In this document: positions 57,728 through 64,000 of the stretch, one piece after another
Layout of the letters: every line of letters starts with the position of its first letter
Position numbering within the stretch: position 1 is the first letter of the stretch
Assembly (NCBI GenBank): GCA_014360565.1
Contig: JACIXH010000003.1
Coordinates: 1 to 64,000, forward strand
Length of the DNA: 64,000 nucleotides
Source of the DNA: Nocardia sp.
GTDB taxonomy: Bacteria > Actinomycetota > Actinomycetes > Mycobacteriales > Mycobacteriaceae
Reading direction: 5' to 3'
Translations under genes and position numbers: made by a program
The notes under the pieces: model-generated
Database searches by the model: none
Told to the model about the DNA's origin: nothing
What the model saw: only the letters and a program-made list of their open reading frames with translations

Positions 57728-58062
57728 CGGACATCCTCGATCCCGGGAGCGTCGCGCAGAACGCGATTACCTTCTGTCACAGGTCGAGTCGACGGACCAG
57801 GAGACCGCCGGTCACGCTCTGACCGGACTGATCCGACTCGGCGTCGACCCTGCGGTGGTTGTCGACCGCCTGCCGGGCACTTCGCAACGAATCAGGAACA
57901 ACATTGTCCGGGCGCTCGGACGCGGTGCCGAGGCCTCCACTGTTGAGCAGCGGGATGGTCGGGCGCGGTTGAACGAAGTTGCGCGAGGTCGCCCTTGACT
58001 CTGCAGTCCTCTGGCCGCTACCGCGTGCGGCGGACCAGTCGTGTATCGAACAGCGCTGCCGC
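57728..58062. other. Region without a confident gene
   Basis: 335 bases between the reductase and DoxX-like genes. A plus-strand frame reads TAGHALTGLIRLGVDPAVVVDRLPG and could be a fragment of a helical-repeat protein, but there is no start signal and no recognisable family. No hairpin terminator is obvious. Confidence 0.4.
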
Positions 58063-58419
58063 TCACACCACGTACGAAAGCGCCGCCGCCACCGACAGGG
58101 CCAGCATTCCGAGGCAGTTGATCCAGAACTCGTATCCGAGGAACCGGGCCCGGTAATGGGCGTAGGCGGCGCACACGAAGTACGCGATCACGCCGACCGC
58201 GGTGGCGAATCCGACGCCGGGATAATTCAGTCCGACAAGGAGACCGGCTGTGGCCGCCAGCTTGATGGCGATCAGCGTCCACCACCAGTCGCGTGGAAAC
58301 CCGACGCCGTCGAGGCATTGCTGAATGAACATCGGCGGACGCACGGACATGAGCGCGTCGGCGAACAGCGAGAGCGCGAGTAGTGCTGGTAGCCACCATA
58401 GTTCGGGAGCGTGGATCAT
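58063..58419 (-). CDS. DoxX-like membrane protein
   Basis: 118 residues with four membrane helices: LWWLPALLALSLFADALMS, WWWTLIAIKLAATAGLLVGL, VGFATAVGVIAYFVCAAYAHYRA and FWINCLGMLALSVAAALSYVV. The IKLAATAGLLVGL and AYAHYRAR features fit the DoxX-like family of small quinone- or thiol-related membrane proteins, whose function is poorly defined. It is the second gene of a unit with the TetR gene upstream (ATGA overlap), suggesting it is the repressor's main target. Confidence 0.8.
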   Translation of the reverse strand: MIHAPELWWLPALLALSLFADALMSVRPPMFIQQCLDGVGFPRDWWWTLIAIKLAATAGLLVGLNYPGVGFATAVGVIAYFVCAAYAHYRARFLGYEFWINCLGMLALSVAAALSYVV

Positions 58420-59018
58420 TGGCTGCCTCTCGGGTGCGTGATGACGAATTCGATGGTCTGGCGTAGTTGGTCGGCTGCCTCGGGCATCGCGATGGCACCG
58501 CTGGCCGCGGTCATCAACAAGCCGAGGTAGGCGAGATAGATGGTCCGAGCGCCGCGACCGACCTGGCTGCGAGGTAGCGCTGATCGGGCGAGCACTGCTT
58601 CGAGTTCGCCCAGCAGGGCCAGCGCGAGGTCTCGAAAGATCACCGACTCATGGTTTCCGCGGACGAGGATCGCCAAATACTCGCGTGAGAGCTCGGAATC
58701 GACCGCGAAATGTCCGACAAACGGCGCGAAGAGCTTCAGCACGTCCTCGGTGGTCGCGGTCGTCTTTGCGGGCGCGAGTTCGGTTTGCCTACTGTTGTGC
58801 ACCGCGGTGATCCAGTTGTCGTAGAGCGAGACGAGCAGCGCGTCCTTTTCGCCGGCCGCCATGACGGTCCCGGTGCTCACGTTCGCTTCGGCGGCGATCT
58901 GCCGAATCGTGGTTGCCTTGAAACCCTGGGCGCGGAAGAGCCGTTCGGCTGCCGCCAAGACCTTCTGTCGCGTCGCTGCCTGTTGCTCCGCTCGCGACTG
59001 AACATGTTCATTGAACAT
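58416..59018 (-). CDS. TetR family transcriptional regulator (DoxX operon)
   Basis: 200 residues. The HTH reads AAERLFRAQGFKATTIRQIAAEANVSTGTVMAAGEKDALLV; the usual aromatic YxHF after the recognition helix is replaced by MAAGEK, an unusual variant. ATG 59018 lies inside a tandem palindrome (58998-59024), so binding of the repressor would cover its own start codon. Divergent from a second TetR gene at 59112; the shared intergenic region has two different operators. Confidence 0.85.
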   Translation of the reverse strand: MFNEHVQSRAEQQAATRQKVLAAAERLFRAQGFKATTIRQIAAEANVSTGTVMAAGEKDALLVSLYDNWITAVHNSRQTELAPAKTTATTEDVLKLFAPFVGHFAVDSELSREYLAILVRGNHESVIFRDLALALLGELEAVLARSALPRSQVGRGARTIYLAYLGLLMTAASGAIAMPEAADQLRQTIEFVITHPRGSQ

Positions 59019-59024
59019 GTTCAG
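58998..59024. promoter_or_regulatory. Two TGAACATGTTCA palindromes over a TetR start codon
   Basis: Two copies of the self-complementary 12-mer TGAACATGTTCA stand one base apart and are flanked by C and G, so the whole 27-base block is itself a perfect palindrome. The start ATG of the TetR gene at 59018 is inside it. Likely a double operator for autorepression. Confidence 0.7.
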
Positions 59025-59088
59025 TAAGCTATCCCATAAATGCTCTTGGACGCAAACGGTGGGTGCTGTGCCGACGCGTCTGATACGG

Positions 59089-59109
59089 TACGAAACGTGT
59101 CGTTTCGTA
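59089..59109. promoter_or_regulatory. Palindrome TACGAAACG / CGTTTCGTA, TetR operator
   Basis: Perfect 9-base arms TACGAAACG and CGTTTCGTA around TGT, ending 2 bases before the GTG at 59112. Probably bound by the TetR protein encoded there and distinct from the TGAACATGTTCA sites 65 bases away. Confidence 0.75.
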
Positions 59110-59111
59110 AT

Positions 59112-59753
59112 GTGGGTGCTGCGGCCCCGACTACAGAAGTGCGTGCCGGACGGCCTCGCGATCGAATGCGTGAAGTCGAGATTCTCGAGTGCGTGTTGGA
59201 GCTGCTGGGTGAGGTGGGTTATGACGCGTTGACCTTCGAGGCGGTCGCGCGCCGCGCCAAGGCATCGAAGGCGACGTTGTACCGACGCTGGGAGACCAAG
59301 CGCGACATGGTGGTCGCCGCGGTCAAGGCAGGCCCCGCGTCGGTCCATCGCGCCGGCGCGGTGGATACCGGCTCCTTGCGAGGCGATTTGATCGCCTTGT
59401 GCGAACGGCTCGACACCACTATGCGCTCGGCCGACGCGACAATGAGCCTGATGTTGCTCCACGCGGGACTGCAAGACCCCGATTTGTGCCGCCATATCGA
59501 AGAAGCAACCGGGCCGACCGGGGCCAAGCTGCCTGCGTCGGTGATGTCCGCGGCCATCGGCCGAGGCGAGCTACCGGTCGGCGCGCGACCGTTCCCCTAC
59601 GAGGAAATCGCCGGGTCCGTGCTGCTTCTGCGCAGGCTGAACGGACTCCCCGCCGGGTCCGAGTACCTGGGGCACCTGGTCGACACCATCCTGATTCCCG
59701 CTCTTCGGGCAAGCGCGAACCCCGAACCTCCGCTGCGGGCCATTTTCTCCTGA
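59112..59753 (+). CDS. TetR family transcriptional regulator (hydrolase operon)
   Basis: 213 residues from GTG 59112. The HTH is LTFEAVARRAKASKATLYRRWETKRDMVVAAV, with the YRRW variant common in actinobacterial regulators. An alternative GTG at 59097 lies inside the palindrome and would add five residues. The operator ends just upstream, so the message may be nearly leaderless. The alpha/beta hydrolase gene follows 38 bases downstream in the same direction and is the likely target. Confidence 0.83.
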   Translation: MGAAAPTTEVRAGRPRDRMREVEILECVLELLGEVGYDALTFEAVARRAKASKATLYRRWETKRDMVVAAVKAGPASVHRAGAVDTGSLRGDLIALCERLDTTMRSADATMSLMLLHAGLQDPDLCRHIEEATGPTGAKLPASVMSAAIGRGELPVGARPFPYEEIAGSVLLLRRLNGLPAGSEYLGHLVDTILIPALRASANPEPPLRAIFS

Positions 59754-59791
59754 CAGCGCATTTCTCCACCAACTCACGAAAGGGTCTGTCT

Positions 59792-60703
59792 GTGACAGTC
59801 ACAACGATCGACGGCTTCGACTACCAGCAGCTTTCCGGGGCCGGCGGCGTCCATCTGAATGTCGCCATCGGCGGTCACGGTCACCCCGTCGTCCTGTTGC
59901 ACGGCTTCCCGCAAACTCACCTCATGTGGCGGCATGTCGCCGGCGAACTCGCCGAGCAGTACACGGTCATCGTGCCCGACCTGCGCGGCTACGGCGCGAG
60001 CGACAAACCCGAAGAAACGACTCCGGATACCTACTCGAAGCGGACCATGGCGCACGACATCGTCAACATCGTGCGCGAAATCGGATACGAACAGTTCAGC
60101 CTGATCGGTCATGACCGAGGAGCACTCGTCGGGGTCCGGGCCGCGCTCGACCACCCCGAGAAGATCACCCACTTGGGGGTCCTGGATGTCCTGCCGACCA
60201 TGGACACCTGGGACGTGCTGCACGGCGTCGACGCGGCGGTCGCCTGGCACCTGTACCTGATGGCACAACCAAAGGGCTTGCCCGAGCGGATGATCGACGC
60301 AGTCGCCGAAGACTTCTTCAGCTCGTTCCTCGACGCCTGGGACCCCAGCCGAACCACATTCCCGCCAGACGTGCGCCGGCACTACATCGACAGTTCCACG
60401 CGCGCTGTGCCGTCCATCGTCGCCGACTACCGAGCCACGGCGGGCATCGACCTCGAGATGGATCGCGCCGACCGAAAGGCAGGCGCTCAGTTGGCGATGC
60501 CCGTGGCGGTGATCTCGCAGGATTGGGGGTCGCGGCTGGGGTTCGACGCGTCTGCCCTATGGCGGCAATGGGCTCCGGCCGCCACCTACCAGCCGATCGA
60601 TGCCGGCCACTTCATGGCAGAAGAAAAACCGGCAGACGTTACGGCCTTCATCCGGGAATTGGTACAACGCGCATCCGAGACCGCAGCCGCCGCAGCGCAG
60701 TAA
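59792..60703 (+). CDS. Alpha/beta hydrolase, haloacetate dehalogenase/epoxide hydrolase type
   Basis: 303 residues. The oxyanion motif HGFPQTHLMW is at about residue 36, the nucleophile elbow is GHDRGA with Asp as nucleophile, and the C-terminal His lies in IDAGHFMAEEKP. An Asp elbow is typical of fluoroacetate/haloacetate dehalogenases and epoxide hydrolases, not of serine esterases. DLRGYGASDKPE is also conserved in this group. It starts at GTG 59792 with GAAAGGG upstream. It follows the TetR gene and ends before a hairpin terminator. Confidence 0.85.
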   Translation: MTVTTIDGFDYQQLSGAGGVHLNVAIGGHGHPVVLLHGFPQTHLMWRHVAGELAEQYTVIVPDLRGYGASDKPEETTPDTYSKRTMAHDIVNIVREIGYEQFSLIGHDRGALVGVRAALDHPEKITHLGVLDVLPTMDTWDVLHGVDAAVAWHLYLMAQPKGLPERMIDAVAEDFFSSFLDAWDPSRTTFPPDVRRHYIDSSTRAVPSIVADYRATAGIDLEMDRADRKAGAQLAMPVAVISQDWGSRLGFDASALWRQWAPAATYQPIDAGHFMAEEKPADVTAFIRELVQRASETAAAAAQ

Positions 60704-60723
60704 CACCCCCGGTTATCGGCCGC

Positions 60724-60750
60724 GACGCCGCGATGCCGGATCGCGGTGTC
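60724..60750. terminator. Hairpin terminator between convergent hydrolase genes
   Basis: Arms GACGCCGCGAT and ATCGCGGTGTC around GCCGG: 11 pairs, one of them G-T, between stops at 60703 and 60832. No U-tract. Confidence 0.65.
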
Positions 60751-60831
60751 GGCCTGCCACCGTCCCAACGCCTCGGCCGACACCCTGGTGTATTTCGCGA
60801 GGTTGCGCACGCAGGCGTGCCCGGAATTCGC

Positions 60832-61659
60832 TCACGGCTCGTCGAGCACTTCTTGCAGGCGAGCGGCGAAGGCGGCGGGGTCGCTGACGAATCCGGTGTG
60901 GTCGCCGGGGAAAAGGTCCGGGTCGATGCCGAGGGCCGAGGTCAGTTCGCGTGAAGTGCGATCGCAGAACTGGCCGATGGACTCGGCACCGATTCCGACG
61001 ATCACCCGGGTCGGGATCGAACGCAACAGCGGCGGGTCGGGAACCCACGCGGTGGTCGGGCGCAGCTCGTGGGCGAACCAGAATCGTTCGCTGGCGACCT
61101 GTTGCGGGTCGCGGTCACCACCGAAGATCTGTTCGAGCATCGGTTCCGGTATGAGAATCTGGGCCTGGGCGAAGAACTTTCGCCAGGCGCCGATCACGTC
61201 GCCGGTGGCGTAGGTGGCGATGATGTCCTCGGTGAGCGCGCGCTGTGCGTCAGCGTCGGGAAGCATTTCGCGCAGGGGCGGTTCGTGGGCGACGACGGTG
61301 GTGACCAGATCGGGATTGGTCTGAGCGAGGGCCAGCGCGGAGACGGCGCCGCCACTGGATCCGAAGACCACGGCCGGGCCCGCGTCCACATGGGCGATCA
61401 ACCGGGCGAGGTCCTCGGCGCGGGCGAGCACCGTCGAATCCTGGTCGGGGTCGTTCAGGGGGCTGGCGCAATGGCCGCGCGGGTCGGTGGTGAGGACGGT
61501 GTTGGTGGTGGCGAGTTGTTCGGCGGCCGCGGCGAACGAGGCGGCGTTCATCGGGGCGCCGACGAGGACGAGCAGCGGCCCCGCCCCGCGGACCTCGTAA
61601 TACAGGCGGGCGTCGGGCACCACGAGGGTGCCGGAGGTGACGGCGGAACTGGCGGTCAT
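60832..61659 (-). CDS. Alpha/beta hydrolase, serine type
   Basis: 275 residues. Nucleophile elbow VFGSSGGAVSALALA with Ser, preceded by LTTDPRGHCASPLND, and the catalytic His in LFPGDHTGFVSDPAAFA. It resembles the many actinobacterial serine hydrolases of unknown substrate. ATG 61659 is preceded by GGAGAG; the longer frame upstream has none. It converges on the dehalogenase-type gene and is not obviously co-regulated with it. Confidence 0.82.
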   Translation of the reverse strand: MTASSAVTSGTLVVPDARLYYEVRGAGPLLVLVGAPMNAASFAAAAEQLATTNTVLTTDPRGHCASPLNDPDQDSTVLARAEDLARLIAHVDAGPAVVFGSSGGAVSALALAQTNPDLVTTVVAHEPPLREMLPDADAQRALTEDIIATYATGDVIGAWRKFFAQAQILIPEPMLEQIFGGDRDPQQVASERFWFAHELRPTTAWVPDPPLLRSIPTRVIVGIGAESIGQFCDRTSRELTSALGIDPDLFPGDHTGFVSDPAAFAARLQEVLDEP

Positions 61660-61790
61660 GAGGCTCTCCCGGATCTCGGCTACAGGTAGCACTCATAGAG
61701 ACGGTGCGCGCTGTGAGAACTCATCGCTGGCCACGAAAATTCTTTTCCTACAGACCTTTCCGCAGGTCACAGACCCAGAGGGCGATAAAA

Positions 61791-61982
61791 CTAGCGGCGG
61801 CGACGAAGCTCGTCCGCTCTGGCCCGCAGAGTGCCGGCGACCAGTTCACGCCCCTCGTGCGCTAGATCGACCACCTCACGAACACTCTTACGGCCGGCCT
61901 CGCCCAGAATTTCGGCGAGCGCGCTACCGGTGCGGCGCGCCGCGAAGGACAACTCGTCGAACAGTTCCTTCTGGTAGCTCAT
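61791..61982 (-). CDS. Small basic helical protein, unknown function
   Basis: 63 residues: MSYQKELFDELSFAARRTGS, then a helical stretch and a basic end ELRRRR. No membrane helix, no recognised family. The start follows GGTGG at a fair distance. A promoter-like TTGACA-N19-TACACT lies about 115 bases upstream on the same strand, which supports expression. An alternative is that this is the leftover of a longer gene. Confidence 0.5.
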   Translation of the reverse strand: MSYQKELFDELSFAARRTGSALAEILGEAGRKSVREVVDLAHEGRELVAGTLRARADELRRRR

Positions 61983-62096
61983 CGAACACCACCGGCGACA
62001 ACGCAATCGGTGACTGATTCTCGACCGTGACCGGGTTGATCCATCTCGTGGAACTCCATTCGCCGCGCAGACCGTCTCGAAGACCTGACCCCACTG

Positions 62097-62127
62097 AGTG
62101 TACAGTCGTGCACTGAACTGGTGTCAA
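62097..62127 (-). promoter_or_regulatory. Promoter-like TTGACA-N19-TACACT (minus strand)
   Basis: On the minus strand, a perfect -35 TTGACA (62122-62127) and TACACT (62097-62102) are 19 bases apart. The over-long spacer recalls MerR-dependent promoters. It points toward the small gene at 61982; no MerR gene is adjacent. Confidence 0.45.
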
Positions 62128-62169
62128 GCCCTTCGGATCCTCCGCCGCGAACGCGATCCTACCGACATC

Positions 62170-62198
62170 GGTGCCGCGCAGCCGTGCTGCGCGGCACC
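62170..62198 (-). terminator. Hairpin terminator after the binding-protein-like gene
   Basis: Perfect 13-base stem GGTGCCGCGCAGC with its complement around CGT, 15 bases past the stop of the minus-strand gene at 62213. No U-tract. Confidence 0.8.
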
Positions 62199-62212
62199 GC
62201 TGGGTGACGGAT

Positions 62213-63637
62213 TCAGTTGTAGGCGTTGGCAACTCCGTCGAGCAGGTGCTCGAGCGTGTCGTAGGCGGGCACGTCGACGACGTCGATCAGGTCGGCCGCC
62301 ACCGGCACCGAACGTTCGGCCGCGATCGAGGTGAACTGGGCGGTATCGCCGGTGCGGAAACCGTGATCGGCGGCCAGGCGGCGCAGTTCGGGATTGTCGG
62401 TGAGGAGTTTGCCGATCTTGTCGCCGGTGCCGGTCAGCGGGACGAGGGTGTGGCTCGACAGCACCGTCGGGGTCGGGTACGTCAGCACCATGTCGGGTTT
62501 GATCCGGCCCTCACCGGCGGCTTCGACGAACTGCGCCTCGTAGATACACACCAGCGGAGTCGGCCCCATGCCGTTGGTGAGGTACTGGTTGAACGGCCCC
62601 TCACTGCTGTTGTCGGTGTAGCCCTGCGCGAGGAACAGTTTCGTCAGGGCGGGCAGCACGTGCTCTTCGGCGGTGGCGCCGCGCACGATCGTGTGATCGT
62701 TGGCGACGTAACTGGCGATCGACAGGTACATGGCCGCGGAATTGGAGCTGCGCGGGTCGGTGGTGGAGACCAGGATGTTCTTGGCGACCGGGTAGGTGGT
62801 GTTGTCGGGCAGGTCGTCCCACTGCACGCCGGTCCCGGCCAGCTCCAGGTACTTGTTCATGTCGAACGTCGCCACCGGACCGGGCTTGATCACTCCGGCC
62901 GTGGTCAGCAGATCGGCGATCGGCCGGTAGGTGGCGATGGCGATCGGTGAGGAGAACGGCGTGTACTTGGTGGTGATGTTGTGCTGGCGCTGGATTCGTT
63001 CCGCGGCCGGGATGCTCGACGGGAACGCGAAATCGAACGCGCCGAGGTCCACAGTGGTCGCGATCTGGCGCGAACCGGCCGGTTCGACCTCCACTCGGAC
63101 GCCGTTGTCGGCCAGTACCTGCACCACGCGCTCGTCGGTGAAGAACGACATCTTCTCCGATCCGATGACCCCGCGCACCACGGTGGTCGGCGCCGCGACG
63201 GTGACCGCGGGAGCGTCGGCGCCGCCGGGCAGCAGCGTCACCCCGGCGACAATGCCGGCGACGACCCCGGCGGCGCCGATCGCCAACGGCACCACCGCAC
63301 GCCTGCTCACCGAGCGCTCGGTGAGCTGCTCGCCCGCTTCGGACTCGCGCGCGATGATTTCGGCGGCCCGCACGGCGGCGGTGGGGGCGGGAACCCGCAC
63401 CGTCGGATCGGGATCGGCGAGTTCGCTGCGCACGATCCGCTCGACCAGAATCGGCACGAACTCCCGGATGGGTTTGCCGGTGAAACGATGGTGCGCGGCG
63501 CCTACCGCCGACGTCACCTGGTCGACGGGGACGTTCTCGGACAGGTCTTCGACCAAACTCTCGGTCATTCGCCGCATGGCCAGCTCTTCACGCTGGACGG
63601 CATCGGCTGTTACACCGGGGACTACGCGCGACACCAC
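62213..63637 (-). CDS. Membrane-anchored protein: three-helix-bundle N-terminus plus extracellular solute-binding-like domain
   Basis: 474 residues. A cytoplasmic helical N-terminus (residues 1-110) contains VGAAHHRFTGKPIREFVPILVERIVRSEL, like the three-helix-bundle dimerisation domain found in nocardial proteins. One membrane helix follows (VVPLAIGAAGVVAGIVAGVTLL, about 114-135). The remaining 330 residues look like a type 2 periplasmic binding protein (GSEKMSFFTDERVVQVLADNG, FDFAFPSS, TYPVAKNILVSTTDP, LVCIYEAQFVE). This would be a surface sensor or binder tied to a cytoplasmic dimerisation module; no transporter is adjacent. GTG 63637 has AGGAG 4 bases upstream. Ends in a strong hairpin at 62170. 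Confidence 0.7.
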   Translation of the reverse strand: MVSRVVPGVTADAVQREELAMRRMTESLVEDLSENVPVDQVTSAVGAAHHRFTGKPIREFVPILVERIVRSELADPDPTVRVPAPTAAVRAAEIIARESEAGEQLTERSVSRRAVVPLAIGAAGVVAGIVAGVTLLPGGADAPAVTVAAPTTVVRGVIGSEKMSFFTDERVVQVLADNGVRVEVEPAGSRQIATTVDLGAFDFAFPSSIPAAERIQRQHNITTKYTPFSSPIAIATYRPIADLLTTAGVIKPGPVATFDMNKYLELAGTGVQWDDLPDNTTYPVAKNILVSTTDPRSSNSAAMYLSIASYVANDHTIVRGATAEEHVLPALTKLFLAQGYTDNSSEGPFNQYLTNGMGPTPLVCIYEAQFVEAAGEGRIKPDMVLTYPTPTVLSSHTLVPLTGTGDKIGKLLTDNPELRRLAADHGFRTGDTAQFTSIAAERSVPVAADLIDVVDVPAYDTLEHLLDGVANAYN

Positions 63638-63847
63638 TGTTCTCCTGGGCTCACAATCGGGCTGCGGGGAGCGGCGCGCCGAACACCCGTGCGCACGCCG
63701 CGGGCCACGCTACCGTCGCCCAGCACAGTTACCCCAGCTGTGAGCGCCGCTGCACGCAGAGTTCAGCGCTCGCTCGGCTGCCCGCAACGTCGCGTTGTCC
63801 ACGAGTTCGCGTAAACCTCGAATTACGCACTGACTGTGTGTGATTCG

Positions 63848-64000
63848 CTACTGCGCCTCGGTCGCCGCCCGCACGGTGGGCACCGCATCCTCGACGGTAG
63901 AGCGCTGAACCGCGTCCCGAGCCATCCGCCCGAGCCCACCGGTGAGCAGTTCCATGACACCGATCGCGACCAACCCGCTGCCGGCCGTCGTGGCCAGCCC
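63848..64000 (-). CDS. Partial gene running off the right edge
   Basis: The last 50 codons of a minus-strand gene, ending in TAG at 63848-63850. The visible end starts GLATTAGSGLVAIGVMELLT and finishes TVRAATEAQ: a hydrophobic stretch and a polar helix. Too little is present to name the family. It is in the same orientation as the binding-protein-like gene and could be its operon partner, 210 bases upstream. Confidence 0.5.
   Translation of the reverse strand, partial: GLATTAGSGLVAIGVMELLTGGLGRMARDAVQRSTVEDAVPTVRAATEAQ

Noticed and set aside
57702-57998. 98-residue plus-strand frame after the saccharopine dehydrogenase-like gene
   Set aside because: Begins inside the previous gene in another frame, has no ribosome binding site and no known family; kept only as a note on the region.
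58998-59024. GAACATGTTC as LexA boxes
   Set aside because: The spacing between GAAC and GTTC is 2 bases; the actinobacterial LexA core needs 4, as in the dinB site.
61924-62232. 102-residue minus-strand frame across the promoter-like region at 62100
   Set aside because: It spans the hairpin terminator and the TTGACA promoter and overlaps the end of the upstream gene; composition is not convincing.

Overview
High-GC actinobacterial chromosome, most likely Nocardia or a close relative in the Mycobacteriales (inference). The basis is the codon bias, the many TetR regulators, the catabolic oxidoreductases, a mycobacterial-style 14-subunit nuo operon preceded by a small receiver-like protein, an ECF41 sigma factor, and a very large NRPS typical of the group. 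No rRNA, tRNA, CRISPR array or intact transposon was seen.

Layout. (1) 0-7.2 kb is a catabolic/redox block. It holds a KstD/fumarate-reductase-type flavoprotein, a broken acyl-CoA ligase, a TetR plus small protein divergent from a luciferase-like monooxygenase and zinc alcohol dehydrogenase pair, then a convergent NTF2-like / small protein / SDR operon. (2) 7.4-25.8 kb holds a PucR-type regulator divergent from a single ~5,600-residue four-module NRPS (A-T-E, C-half C-A-T-E, C-half C-A-T, C-A-T-TE), predicted to make a tetrapeptide with D residues at positions 1 and 2. (3) 25.8-36 kb is mixed housekeeping. It has a small membrane protein, Nudix hydrolase, AhpD-like protein, NAD-binding reductase, AlkZ-like DNA glycosylase, BlaI-type repressor, ECF41 sigma factor, flavodoxin, SOS-type dinB, class I fructose bisphosphatase, and a MerR-thioredoxin fusion with its own MerR-type promoter. 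(4) 36.3-52.6 kb is the nuo (complex I) operon, with subunits overlapping by 1-8 bases, an in-frame NuoH-NuoI fusion, an 18-codon mini-ORF linking nuoD to nuoE, and a methyltransferase coupled to nuoN. (5) 52.6-64 kb is an accessory region rich in TetR regulators with clear palindromic operators, oxidoreductases and hydrolases, gene remnants, a DoxX-like protein, and a membrane-anchored binding-protein-like gene. A gene runs off the right edge.

How the parts work together. Several regulators can be paired with palindromes in their own intergenic regions. TGGATCA-N2-TGATCCA occurs twice at the TetR/luciferase-like divergence. TGTGC-N5-GCACA occurs both upstream of the PucR/NRPS divergence and upstream of the NTF2-like/SDR operon, which suggests that one regulator joins the NRPS to that operon. 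No MbtH-like protein, phosphopantetheinyl transferase or dedicated exporter lies beside the NRPS. The strongest candidates for something new are the two isolated C-terminal half condensation domains in the NRPS, the NuoHI fusion, the MerR-thioredoxin fusion and the nuoD-nuoE coupling mini-ORF. All assignments come from reading the sequence; no searches were run.
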